DNA of 64,000 bases from Tubiluchus corallicola. Lineage: Eukaryota; Priapulida; Priapulimorpha; Priapulimorphida; Tubiluchidae. The stretch is taken from assembly GCA_030141605.1 (NCBI GenBank), contig JAQGDQ010000021.1:620001-684000 (forward strand). The letters are read 5' to 3'. Within the stretch, counting starts at the first letter, position 1. Every line of letters starts with the position of its first letter. This document shows, piece after piece, positions 14,301 through 26,410 of this stretch. The notes under the pieces are model-generated. The model was not told the DNA's origin, searched no databases, and worked only from the letters and a program-made list of their open reading frames with translations. The position numbers were made by a program, and so were the translations under genes.

Positions 14301-17300
14301 CTTAGTTGATGTATTGCAGACAAAACTAAAAAGAATGCCATAAACAGTACAACCAGGTGAGTACTTGTACAAAAACTACAACTGAAATAGGTTAACTCTA
14401 TTTCTCGTGAAAGGCACAAGCGTATCTAAGTCTGTTTGACATTCTTATTCTAAATATAACTTATTACGCTATAACTTCCAAATGAAAAAGTAGTAGAAAC
14501 TTCATGGAGTTAAATACATTCGTTAAAAACAAGACATCTCATATGGAGCTTTTTATATGGCACACGTAAAACATTGCTACATGGAATACTGAAAGCCTCT
14601 AGCAGCAACTAGTACGTTCTAGTCTAGTCATTTAATGTGACTGACTGGTATGCTGCCACTTTGTTTGTTGGGAGCACACCTTGTACATTTATTTGTTTAA
14701 CAATTTCATGTATTTTAATTTTAATGGCAATAAATAATTTATTTACCTATCTACCTGCCTAAAATTTAACTAATTATTTACTGCGGGGGGTAATGCTTGC
14801 AATTCCTTTCGACCATGAGACTTTCCTTACAAAGACAGATATGAACACCCGGCATATTCTCAATGTGATATGAATGGCTGAGTGGTCATGCAATATACTT
14901 TGCAATAAAAGTTAAACGTCAAAGCTGGTCAGTTAATTTATTGTGACCGCCTGAGTTCAGTACTCGCTCCAATTAATTTAATTCGCCATACCGATTCTGG
15001 ATGATCACCTCACTGAGAGTAGATTTACTTACCTTTGAACCAATAAAAGTGGCCGAGACAACACTACCCGTTAAGGAAAAGAAGCTGATACCAAAGGGTC
15101 CAGTCTGCAAGCCATTATTATACAAGGCCTAACAAAATGACAGCACTAAAATTGAACAGTTAGCTGAGATTCAAACTTGTACTCCTGTATTCCAGTCTGA
15201 ATGGCCAAGGTTAGAAATAAACTAGTTAACCCTGCTGGGAGCCGCTGCTGTTCACTTACGTTATTTAACATCTGCTAGATTTTCTTTTTCAGAATGGCAG
15301 ATGTTTACATTGGTGGTTTAATAGCCATCGCTATATTTTATTTGGCGATTCTTCTTGTCGGATTATGGGCTGCAAGGAAATCTAAGCAGAGAGGAGTAGA
15401 AGCCGATAGCGAAGATGTCATGCTTGCAGGCAGAAACATTGGAACAGTTGTAGGAATCTTTACTATGACAGGCAAGGAAAGATATTGTGGAAATATAATA
15501 CTAGAAATATGAAAGCTACTTTGGCATCTCAAGTAGAAAAATGGCATAACGGTTTTTGTTTTCTTTTTCTAGCAACCTGGGTTGGAGGAGGATATGTTAA
15601 CGGTACAGCAGAAGTAGTTTATTCAAATGGAATTCTCTGGTGCCAAGCTCCATTTGGCTACAGCCTCAGTTTAATACTAGGTCTGTTACAACATGCAGAA
15701 TAAAATACAAGATGACAGTAGCACACAGGTTTCTTAACTTGCTGTTGCTATCAGTGGTTGTGAATGGCAAGGACCTTGTGGCTAGTGCTGCTGTTTCACA
15801 ACTCTTTCCAATAATTGTATTCTGTCTAGCCACACTACGTAAAGTTAAGTTTTTTCATTTCAAAAGATGTCATGGAGATTAACTAGCATGCTGGCTTTAA
15901 CACAGCTAATGTTTTATCACCAATACTTTACTACATCACTAGTGCACGCACTTCTTGTGCCATTGTTCCGAAGGATGCATCAGTCTCATTTGCATTTTCA
16001 GGTGGAATGTTATTTGCTGGTAGGATGAGAAAAGCTGGCTATATAACAATGCTAGATCCATTCCAACAAAAATATGGAAACAGAATGGGAGGTTTACTGT
16101 TTATTCCTGCTTTGCTTGGTGAAGTGTTTTGGTCATCAGCTACTTTAGCAGCACTTGGTAAGACAAAGCAAACTTTTGGTGTAAGTTCAGCACAAGACCA
16201 TTCCACATATATCTAAACATTTAGAAGTAATTCAGTTTTTTTCTAGTATACAAATCAAACTGCCTTTGCAGCTTTCGGCACAATTTGATAGTCACATCCA
16301 TTAAAAAAAATAATGACATTACTACTAAAATATTTAATATTATATGAAAAGCAAATTACCGATAAAATACTGAATTAGCATTAATATGCAGAGTGTTTTT
16401 CACTATTTTGAGACCTCAAAACAATAATTTCAAGAAAAATTCCTATAATTATCAAACACGTTTCTTTTGGCCAACAGAAAAACTTCAGACCTTTGGCTCC
16501 TATTTAAAAGCACTAAATATTTTATTAGATGCTTCACTTTCAATGATTGTACCCATTCAATGATATGCTTATTCATTTAAATAAACAGGTGCAACTATAC
16601 ATGTCATCACGGATTTGGATAAAGTAGTTTCGATAGTGGTTTCAGCTTGTATTGCTATAATGTACACTTTAGTTGGAGGACTGTACTCAGTAGCATACAC
16701 TGATGTAGTTCAACTGGCTTGTATATTTCTTGGACTTGTGAGTCTGATGTAATTATATATATTTGTAGCATTTCATCTGTTAACATAAATGAGTGCATTT
16801 ATAACATTTTCACAAAATAACTAAACTAATACATAGCAAATAAGTTAGTATCAGACTGGATAGGTTAACTTAATACGGTAAAGTGGTCAGGTCTGATCAA
16901 TCATGCAATCTTGTGGTCATCAAGTCTGTTTATAGCAGCAATTAAATGTTGAAAATTTGCTTAGAGAACTCCTTTTTCTGATATTCTAATATTTTTATGC
17001 TCTACATTCTGAGAGCCTCAAACTTCCATTAAATAGAACATCAATGAATGGATCACATATTCAAATTCAGCTTTATTCCCTAATAAACGTAAGTTTTTAC
17101 TTTTTAGTGGCTATCCATACCATTTGCAATGACTCACTCCTCAGTTAATAACCTGGGAGATGAGTCAGACAACTGGATTGGAACTATTGATGTAAAAGAT
17201 ATCGGATACTATATAGACACGCTGCTTGTACTTATTTTTGGTGGTATTCCTTGGCAGGTGAGAAACAGTTTACACTTTCACAATGTTGTGCGTTTATGCA

Positions 17301-20300
17301 ACTGCCACCTCCAAATATGGTTAGTAAACCCTATCATGCCAATACAAATTACTGAATGCAGGGCAGCAATGATTATCTAAACTAAAATGCAAAGACGCAA
17401 TCATTATTAGTATTCATTACAATCAAAGTCCAAACTGTATCTTATCTTTTGATATAATGGACAAATGACCAAATTTTAAGTAACATGCCATTTAAAAAAT
17501 ATAGTTAGTTAGGCATTAAAACTGAAAGTACAATAAATGTAAATGATAGATTTTATATAAGCAAACATCACCATTTGACATTATTGATGGCTAAATTGAA
17601 TAGCTACAAGCTACTGCAATAGTAACAATACTTACCATGTCTTGTTTTTTACTTTAATCTCTTCTGGGGAAAAGTCAATCTTTTTTATTGCTTGCCTAGG
17701 TTTATTTTCAAAGAGTACTATCAGTTAAAACAGAAAAAATGGCCAGGACTTTATCATTAGCAGCTGGTGTAGGTTGTTTTATCATGGCCATACCTCCCGC
17801 TCTCATTGGAATAGTTGCTGCATCAACAGGTAATAATAACATTTCTAGCATTCTTGCTTGAGTAAGTAAGACTCTAATGATAGTAAAATGGTGCAATATG
17901 AGCTTATTGTTAGTCTTATCAATAATTACAAAATAAGATCATTATGCATAAATCAAAGCAGGTTGATTCCCTGCTACTAGTATTCGATACAGAAATGTAG
18001 ACTGCTCAACTATACCCGAGACAGCACTTGACCCACTATTACCCTGCCTATACTCGACAATTTAAGCAGTTTGTTAGAAAAAACAGTTATACCACTTTTA
18101 AAATGTTCGCTACGGTATTTATTCCCGAGACAGAGTTGTACACCATAGAGCCTTACTTATATACCACAATTAACTTCGTGTCAATTGTTAATGTTTAATT
18201 GAGTGTTAATAGGCTTGCTTCGGTTTGCTCGAAACAAATCTCATTCGAAATTTATGAGGTGATACTGCCCAGCTGCCCAAAAAGAATATGAACCCAACAG
18301 TCAGCCATCCATTCACTGACCAGGCTTGGCGATGCTTAACTTCAATTACCAAACACAAACAGTAGCCCATCCACTGGGTTACTCACCAAAATTCATTTTG
18401 AAAGATATTTGTGGTAAACTCTGTCAACACATTCATGAAAGATTATATTTTCTTTTGTTTAGACTTTAACTTAACAGATTATGGAGAGCCTCAGGACCAA
18501 TCCATAATTTTACCTGTTGTTCTAAAGTACCTGACACCAGTATGGGTTTCATTTATTGGCTTGGGAGCAGTGTCAGCAGCAGTAATGTCTTCTTCCGATT
18601 CTTCAATACTCAGTGCAAGTTCGATGTTTGCAAGAAATATTTACAAACTTATTTTTAGACAACAGGCAAGTTGTCTGGCTGAGTCTTTCAAAAATTTATT
18701 TCCATGCAGTGGCTAGATTTGTATTTGACTTTGATACTAAAATGTTCCTTGAGCAAGGTTAATTTGTAAGCAGCAACAAAGTTGGGTTGCCAGCTAGAAT
18801 TACAAGTTAAATAATCTAAAGAACTTTTTTTCTCTTACTCATGCTTATTATCTACATGCTTTAAATCAACTTACTTGTAAAGGAGTCCACTATTTTGAGC
18901 TCATTTTTACATGACCTTTAAAAGAATCATAATTAACTACTTACTCTGGTTGGTTACATGTAAATTTTTGTATTACATGTTTTAGAATTTAGCACAGATC
19001 TAATAGTAACCATTTCATAAAAAATGTATTAATTTTTAGGCAACAGAAAAAGAGATACTGTGGGTGATGAGAGCAGCAATCTTTGGTGTTGGTGCTATGG
19101 CAACGGTAATGGGCATCTCCATTAATACGATCTACGGATTGTGGTATCTTTGTGCTGACTTAGTTTACGTTGTGCTATTTCCTCAGTTATTTTGTGTGAC
19201 TTACATCAGCTTTACAAATACATATGGTTCTCTGTTCGCTTATGTTGCAGGATTAGTGCTGCGAATTCTCAGTGGTGAGCCAATCATACATTTGACAGAA
19301 GCAATAAGGTATCCTCTGTATGACGAAGAGAATGATATGCAAAAATTTCCATTTCGTACGTTGATCATGGTGATCTCATTCGTGTGTATTATAACGGTTT
19401 CTCTATTCACAAACTGGTTGTTCCAGGGTGGAATTATGCCAGCAGAATATGACATATTTAAGTGTTTTGTTGAGAAAGAAATTGAACAGCGTACGAAAGC
19501 AGATGAAACAAATGAAGAGTACAGACTTTTAGCTACAGCAAGCAATGACAATCTGAAAATGTTTGTAATAAACAAGGACATTAATGCAAATAATATTAAT
19601 AGCAAAAATAATGATGCAGTTGCTTATGACACAATTTATCTATGATTTATTATATTTCATGAATATAAATGCTGTATGTGTATCTTTACAACAAAAGTTG
19701 TCCACGCATATACATGTACATATATATACTGACATTGTTATATTTTGCATGTGTTCTGCTTTGTCGTGCAAAGACAATAATTAGATTAACATTTCTAAGG
19801 GAATGCACAGTTAATACATCTGTGCTTATTTAAATTTAGAATTGATGTCAATTGCTCAAGGTTCAATACACTCATTACATTTTCCATAAATCAATGCCTT
19901 TTCTGCACAAACTCAAAATGGTTCTGTGATAAGAATACATTTATTCTCTAACGTATATTTAATTATTGAAAACTCTTTAAAGGTAGAAATTTTAGAGTTG
20001 CTAAGTGCAACGGTTTTTGCTGTTTGCTGAGTACTTCATGAAACAAACATAATCTTATTTATCAACTGTTCAGCAGGTTATGACATTATGATCTTTGATC
20101 TTAATGCACAGAAGTAATTAAACAGTTATAGATACTTAGGAGATTGGTTGTTTGCCATAGTGTCATTGATATGATATCACTTGATCAAAGCAGGGTAACC
20201 ATATTTATTTGTTACTGTGTATCGCTGAGCAGCAACGAGCTCCACAAGAAAACAAAATATATAATTTAGCAGATCAGAAACAATTTGTGTGATGTAAATT

Positions 20301-23300
20301 CTAGGCAATTTGAAGCTTTTAGCAGGCACTTCAAGATAAAAACGATGCAGGAATGTGAAGTCTAAGTTATAAGACAGAGAAAAACTTCTTTGGCAGCTTT
20401 TTTTCTGGAAAAGATGGATGGCAGTGTAAATGTTCAAGGGCTGATAGCAATAATTGTGTTTTACTTGTTAATTCTTCTTGTTGGATTGTGGGCTGCAAGA
20501 AAGTCTAAACAATCAGGAGCTGCGGCTGACAGTGAAGATGTCATGCTGGCAGGAAGAGACATAGGACTTTTTGTAGGAGTATTTACTATGACAGGTAACA
20601 CAAAATATGCTATAACGTGCTTGTGTCTATGTGCAAAATTATAATATCAAGATATTATATGAAGCTATGTTTTACAGTTTCAACTATTTTCAAAAATTAT
20701 TCTCATTACACATAAAATGCACTGGAAGGTCTAACTAGCTGCACATACCTTCCCATACAATCGTAAAAGTTATAGCACTGTATATTAAACTTTTGTATAA
20801 ACTTTACTGTTAATTCCAGAAAAATTGTTTGGAAGTATCCAAAATGAGACAAATTAGACATGTTCAGGTGCCTTATTGGTTATTAATGTGGTTATTCTTG
20901 CATTTGTTTCCCTTAAATTACTGAAGCAACTTATTTAATCTTTCTGTTCATGTAAACAACTATAAAAAAACTGATAATTCAGATGCTAATTTATAATTAA
21001 AAACGATAAAAATTCACTTACGACTGTCATAAGGCTTCAATGCTAAGCTAATATACAGCTGCAGGAAATGACTACAGACATTTAATCTGAAGTTTAATCC
21101 CTTTTCCAATAAAACCTAATCTTGTTGTTGCAGCAACATGGGTGGGAGGTGGTTTTATTAATGGAACAGCTGAAGCAGTTTTCAAGTACGGAATAATGTG
21201 GTGTCAAGCACCAATAGGCTACAGTTTAAGTCTTGTGATGGGTAAGTAATAAATATGTAGACTGATAAACATTGCCACACTGCTGTACTGCTGCACATAG
21301 ACCAAATTGAACAGTGTGAATTTATTAAATGCAAACAACTGATGAGTAACACAGTCTGCCATGAAATTAGCAAACTTAAAGAAAGCCATAAAGACACACA
21401 TCTTTTACTATGTGAATTATTATGAGACAGCGATAGTTCACTGTGTCTCATAGAGACAAAAGAAATAATCACTCTTCAGCTTTAACCAACAACAAGTTTT
21501 TTTCAAACAAGTTAGTTCACTCTAAGATCTTCGAACAGCCAATATTTTATAATATTTGCATGCGACTGAGGTCTGATGATGCTCCTAGGTACTGCTAGCA
21601 TTACCATGAAGTCAGCTTGATATAACAAAAAGTGCATGTACCATGTGACGAAATTGTGTGCGTATATAACGATTTAGTCAAAAGCCACTAAATTCCTGCA
21701 ATTGTCTTAGATGGTTATATCCATTCCTGCCTAACATGTGAAATTCCAAGTTTTTCACTGTCTTACAGGTGGGCTGTTCTTTGCATACACCATGAGAAGC
21801 AAAGGTTATGTAACCATGTTGGATCCATTTCAGCAGAAATATGGTACCAGAATGGGCGGGCTGTTGTTCATACCAGCCCTAATGGGTGAATTACTCTGGT
21901 CATCAGCTATACTTGCTGCCCTAGGTAAGCCAAAGGCCTGAAAGATACAGTAGCCTCCATTACTTCAATAATGATTTCAGGTGGGTTTGCACTGCACTGA
22001 CATATTATTCACGATGTAATGACATCTATTGGCAACGAGGGCACGATATATAAGCTGGTATGCGGGAGTTATATGAAGTAAGGAGATGAATTTCAAAAAA
22101 TGAATGAAACGCTTAATTAGACACTTAAAGCTTAATACTTCCTAGCATTAATATTCTGAGTGTTACGTCTGCAACTGATTAAGTAAACAGATAATGTTGT
22201 TTCATCTTAGGAGCTACAATCAGCGTCATCATGCATTTTGACAGAGTGACTTCAATTATCGTGTCAGCTTGTATTGCTATTGCCTACACACTTTTTGGAG
22301 GTCTATATTCAGTAGCCTACACCGACGTGCTCCAACTCTGTTGCATAGCTGTGGGGCTGGTAAGTACTTTGGTCATTGTCAGAATCATTTCAGATTCACG
22401 AATGCACAGAAATAGTGGATTGATATCAATGCTGCTTTTTTATTAGAATAATTTGAATTTGAATAATAACACCCAGAACTAAAACTCATTCATTCAAATC
22501 AACTTAATCTATTTCTGTGTCACTTTATGATTATAAGACAGTATGAGACAAAACAACTCTACAATGCTTTTTATTTCAGTGGATTTCTGTGCCTTTTGCT
22601 CTAAAACATCCAGCTTCTCATGGTTTAAAGAATACTTCTGAGCAGTGGGTTGGTGGTATACACAAAAATGACCTAGGACTATACATAGACAAGATTTTAC
22701 TTCTAGTATTTGGCGGGATTCCTTGGCAGGCAAGTATATCAGATACAGTCAGTCGAAAACCATAACAGCATATTCAGACAGTGTATGATTTCAGCTTTGA
22801 AAAAAGTGCTCTATGATTTCAAGTAGCCTATTTAGAATCTATTTAATGAAATAAAAATCAAATATTCTAAACTACTTTATCATCACAACAACTTCATTAT
22901 TGCAACAGGTGAATTCTGAAAATTCATAGATCAGGGGCAAGCCTAACTTCAAAGATCTTTGAGTAACATTATAAATCACATCTACTAATAAAACTGTTAT
23001 TTATCATCGTCAAAAACTGGCTGCTGCAAGAAATATTGAATAAGAACTTAGAAGTCATGTAACAAAATTTGCTTAAAAAAATTCTAAATGCATCCAGATT
23101 TCTAGTTGAAATCTGTTATCAGTTGTCATTTATTAGAAATTTACAATTTTTCAGTAACACAACTATCTGTAACAATATCAAAACTTTCTGTACTGCACAC
23201 AACAGGATTAAAAACTAGCTGGATAAAATATAATTCACCCATAATCATCTCATATTGCTAGTATTTGACTAAGTGGGACTACCCGAGTCAAATTCGGCAT

Positions 23301-26300
23301 TAATTTACTATTACCACGAAAGATATTAATGCCAATAAGGGAAGCAGCTAAGTTTAGTTCTTTAAAGAAATCACTTGGACAATTAAAAACTGCTTTTAAT
23401 CAAACTTTCATCATCCCTGTGTTCAAGTATACTCTCTCTTCACCTTTTATCGTTTTCTCGCTGCTGCACTCACCCTCTCACTGCATTTCCTGTCTCTCTA
23501 TTCTCTTTTTCTCTCCCTCTCTCTTAAAAACCCTACCAGCGAGTTCATAACTCCAGAAGGCATGCAGGGTAGACCCGTAGTCTCTCACACTTCTTCACAA
23601 TAAATGCACTATGACATTGTATTTTAGGCATATTTTCAACGAGTTTTATCTGCAAATAGTCCATCAAAGGCTAGAATATTATCTATTACTGCTGGTGTCG
23701 GATGCTTGCTATTAGCTGTCCCTCCTGCACTAATTGGATCAATAGCGGCAACCACTGGTAAGTTAAGCCAAAATGCTTCACTCACTGCTCCATAACAACA
23801 ACTCATTATTGAAGTAATCAAGAAATTTTGTTGAAAATGTGTACATGTTTCACAAATTGTCCAGACGATATACTTTCATTACTAACACAAAGTAAAAGCA
23901 TTTCAGTTTTCACACTTTTCTGATCCAGACTGGAATATGACGCAATACGGAGAACCAGTGGATCCCTCACTGATTCTTCCTTTGGTACTACAGTATTTGA
24001 CTCCATCATGGGTAGCATTTTTCGGTTTAGGAGCCGTTTCTGCTGCAGTTATGTCGTCATCTGATTCATCAATGCTCAGCTCAAGCTCAATGTTTGCAAG
24101 GAATGTATATAAACTGATCTACCGACAAAAGGTTTGAATTATTTTACTTAATGGTCAGTTGTTTAGCTTGTTCAAGATCGGATGGCATCTAGCATAAAAG
24201 TGATGGCATCTAATAGAGACCAAGAAGCCACATATTTGAAACTACTGTCAACATGATTACTGTTAATTAGCTTTGGTCATGTATGCCAACAATTAGTAAA
24301 TTGAGAATTTATGTACAGTGTTAGTTTTCCTTCTATTCATTTCTATAATGTAAATAAATAAATGAATAAATAAATATAACTGAGCATATATATATATTTA
24401 TATTTATTTATTTATTTACATTATAGAAATATATATATATTTCAGACTTGCTTCATATATCACATCATGCCATCCTGTTCCACATCAAATGTGCAGTTAG
24501 TACTAACTAGTGGAACATAAAACAATTATGCTTGTAATGTTGAATGCTTAACATCATCTGACAGCTATTCTTTATTGTGTCATTTACATATTCCAGGCAT
24601 CAGAAAGAGAAATACTTTGGGTAATGCGAATCGCTATCTTTGGGGCTGGTGTAACAGCAAGCATTCTCGGCATTACAGTGGATTCTATTTACGGACTATT
24701 TTGCCTGTGCTCAGATTTAGTATATGTTGTGCTCTTTCCACAGTTAGTTGCAGTAATTTATATAGACTTTTCTAACACATACGGATCTTTATTCGCTTAT
24801 GTTGTTGGAATGACATTAAGGATTCTCAGCGGTGAACCAATCATCAATCTGCCTGCAGTGATAAAATATCCATTATACAATGAAGACTTGAATGTTCAGC
24901 GCATTCCTTACCGGACGTTAATAATGCTCATTTCCTTCTCCTCTTTGATTATTGTTTCTAGTTTTACCAAGTGGATTTTTGAACGAAGGCTGATTTCCCA
25001 AAAATATGACTTATTTCATTGCTTTAGAGATTCATACAAAAGTGCTGTTACTTGCACTGATGAAAGTGTTGCAATGTCAGGAAAAACAACGTCGTCGGGC
25101 CTAGTCCACTTTGAACCCACGATACCCACAAAAACATCTCAGAATAATATAAATAAATATAACAATTTTTGCAAACAAAACAGCTACGAAGAATTGAAGG
25201 CACTGACAGTGTATAAGAATAACAAATTTCTAAAGTCTGAGAATGATACAACAAGTATGTTGTAACCTGAACACTTGCACTGTATATATGTAATAATATT
25301 GACCAATTTTCCAGTTAACAAACCACAATACATTAGTCTATTGTAACAGCTGCTTTTATGTTCTTGCAGTTAAGCTGAATTAAGTTTCAACACTTTTGTG
25401 GACTCTTGTTTTTGTCTTACACGCATGTCTTTAAATGACGTTCTTTGTTGTTGATAGATGGTACCAATTTGGTGGAACATTTTTAATAATTGGCATACAT
25501 ATACTAGCTAGACATTGTAGGCTTATTCCTGCATTTCTGCTTGTACCAGTTACTGTACTTAGAGTTTCACACTAATTGGACTTATTGAGTTTAAATTTAC
25601 ATGTTTATTTATCACCAAGCCAGAAACATGTAAATAGTACTGTGAACTCTGCTTATAATAAATAAGTTGCTATAAGACGTTTGTAAAACTGATGCACATG
25701 AATCAGCCTATGCACAATTAAGGACTAGAAAAAAACACATATAATGGCTGTGGCCATTGTAACAAACGCATAACCATTATAGCAAAAATTGTTTTTTCTT
25801 TTTATCTTTTTAGTCTAATATTAAATGCTCTATTAAAGTTAATCAGCATTGAAAGGAATGGAAAAAAATTTAGGAATTAGGTTTGATGAAACAGGATCAG
25901 TAACTACATAATACCACTGAAATATTTGTAAACAACTTAGTCCCAAGAACAACCTTCTTACTAAAGTTAAAGTATTTTAGTCAGGTACTTTAGAATTTGG
26001 TAAAGCACATCAACTAGAACAATATGTGCAAGAAAGTATGATACAGCAAACAGCATGACAGGTAACACTGTTAGTTTATAAAATTGACTCTCTTTAGCAA
26101 AAGAAGCAACAAGCAACATGATGGTCTTGTGGTTTAGCTCAAAATGCCGCATGTGAAGTGTTTTAATTGATGATTATAAGTCTTAAACAAAGTACTTCTG
26201 ACACCAGCAATAAGATATAAACTATGATAGAGAAAAATAGACTAACAGAACATAAGTCAGTTAGTGAATATGACTATGCTCATGATTATGACATGCAGTA

Positions 26301-26410
26301 CGTACCTGTAAGCTGTACAGTGTCCTCTGTTTGAAATGTTTTGATTTAAACGAGGCATTTGCCCCGTCACTAGAGTTTGCTCTTTTAGTTTTCACTACAA
26401 ACTTCTCCAT
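11335..26410 (-). CDS. TCEANC2: TCEANC2: TFIIS N-terminal (LW) domain protein, 4 exons, 13.2 kb first intron
   Basis: Exons in transcript order: 26410-26306, 13118-12977, 12445-12252, 11523-11335. Phases agree and the sum is 630 nt, 209 residues; human TCEANC2 is 208. Exon 1 begins [10 protein letters not shown] (human begins MDKFVIRTPR) and has an in-frame TAA 27 bases upstream, which supports this start. Exon 2 holds [18 protein letters not shown], exon 3 [19 protein letters not shown] and exon 4 ERE-F plus [14 protein letters not shown]; each has a clear human counterpart. The protein contains a TFIIS N-terminal helical domain (about residues 36-115) without the zinc ribbon of TFIIS; its role in elongation is poorly known. 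Intron 1 (13119-26305) encloses both choline transporter genes on the opposite strand. Intron 3 holds a possible decayed pogo-like element. Confidence 0.9.
14040..14068. repeat. Perfect 13-bp inverted repeat with 3-bp spacer
   Basis: Arms TTTCACAGACCAC and GTGGTCTGTGAAA flank GTG. The right arm region is then partly repeated directly (TGGTCTGT-AAAATAGGCTAT) up to about 14104. It lies about 1.2 kb upstream of the first choline transporter start codon. Confidence 0.9.
15294..19645 (+). CDS. SLC5A7: High-affinity choline transporter, copy A (SLC5A7/CHT type)
   Basis: Coding exons: 15294-15471, 15573-15680, 16002-16157, 16589-16737, 17108-17257, 17700-17829, 18463-18665, 19040-19645; 1680 nt, 559 residues (human CHT1 is 580). 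It is a multi-pass sodium:solute symporter expected in the plasma membrane to import choline with Na+ and Cl-. Family landmarks are [101 protein letters not shown] and FARNIY. Intron 1 (15472-15572, 101 bp) and intron 7 (18666-19039) begin with GC instead of GT; no GT alternative keeps the frame. An acceptor ends one base before the start codon, so a 5' UTR intron or trans-splicing is likely. The C-terminal tail is Asn-rich and unlike copy B. Substrate specificity is inferred from strong similarity. Confidence 0.93.
20414..25265 (+). CDS. SLC5A7: High-affinity choline transporter, copy B (SLC5A7/CHT type)
   Basis: Coding exons: 20414-20594, 21134-21241, 21769-21924, 22211-22359, 22580-22729, 23628-23757, 23929-24131, 24597-25265; 1746 nt, 581 residues. 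Exons 2-7 have exactly the same lengths and phases as copy A (108, 156, 149, 150, 130, 203 nt), so this is a tandem duplicate. The N-terminal membrane segment ([20 protein letters not shown]) is nearly that of human CHT1, and the start [10 protein letters not shown] was chosen because it aligns with human MAFHVEGL; an upstream in-frame ATG at 20390 is less likely. Intron 5 starts with GC (CAG|GCAAGT at 22729/22730); introns 1 and 7, GC in copy A, are GT here. The cytoplasmic tail is longer than in copy A. Intron sequences of the pair look unrelated, so the duplication is old. Confidence 0.93.
24340..24429. repeat. 24-bp perfect inverted repeat around AT-rich core
   Basis: Left arm 24340-24363 (begins TTTCTATAATGTAAATAAAT) is exactly complementary to 24406-24429. 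The 42-base centre is TA/ATA rich. Located in intron 7 of choline transporter copy B. Confidence 0.9.
25657..25662 (+). terminator. Candidate poly(A) signal of choline transporter copy B
   Basis: AATAAA about 390 bases past the stop codon; no closer canonical hexamer was noticed. Confidence 0.4.
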
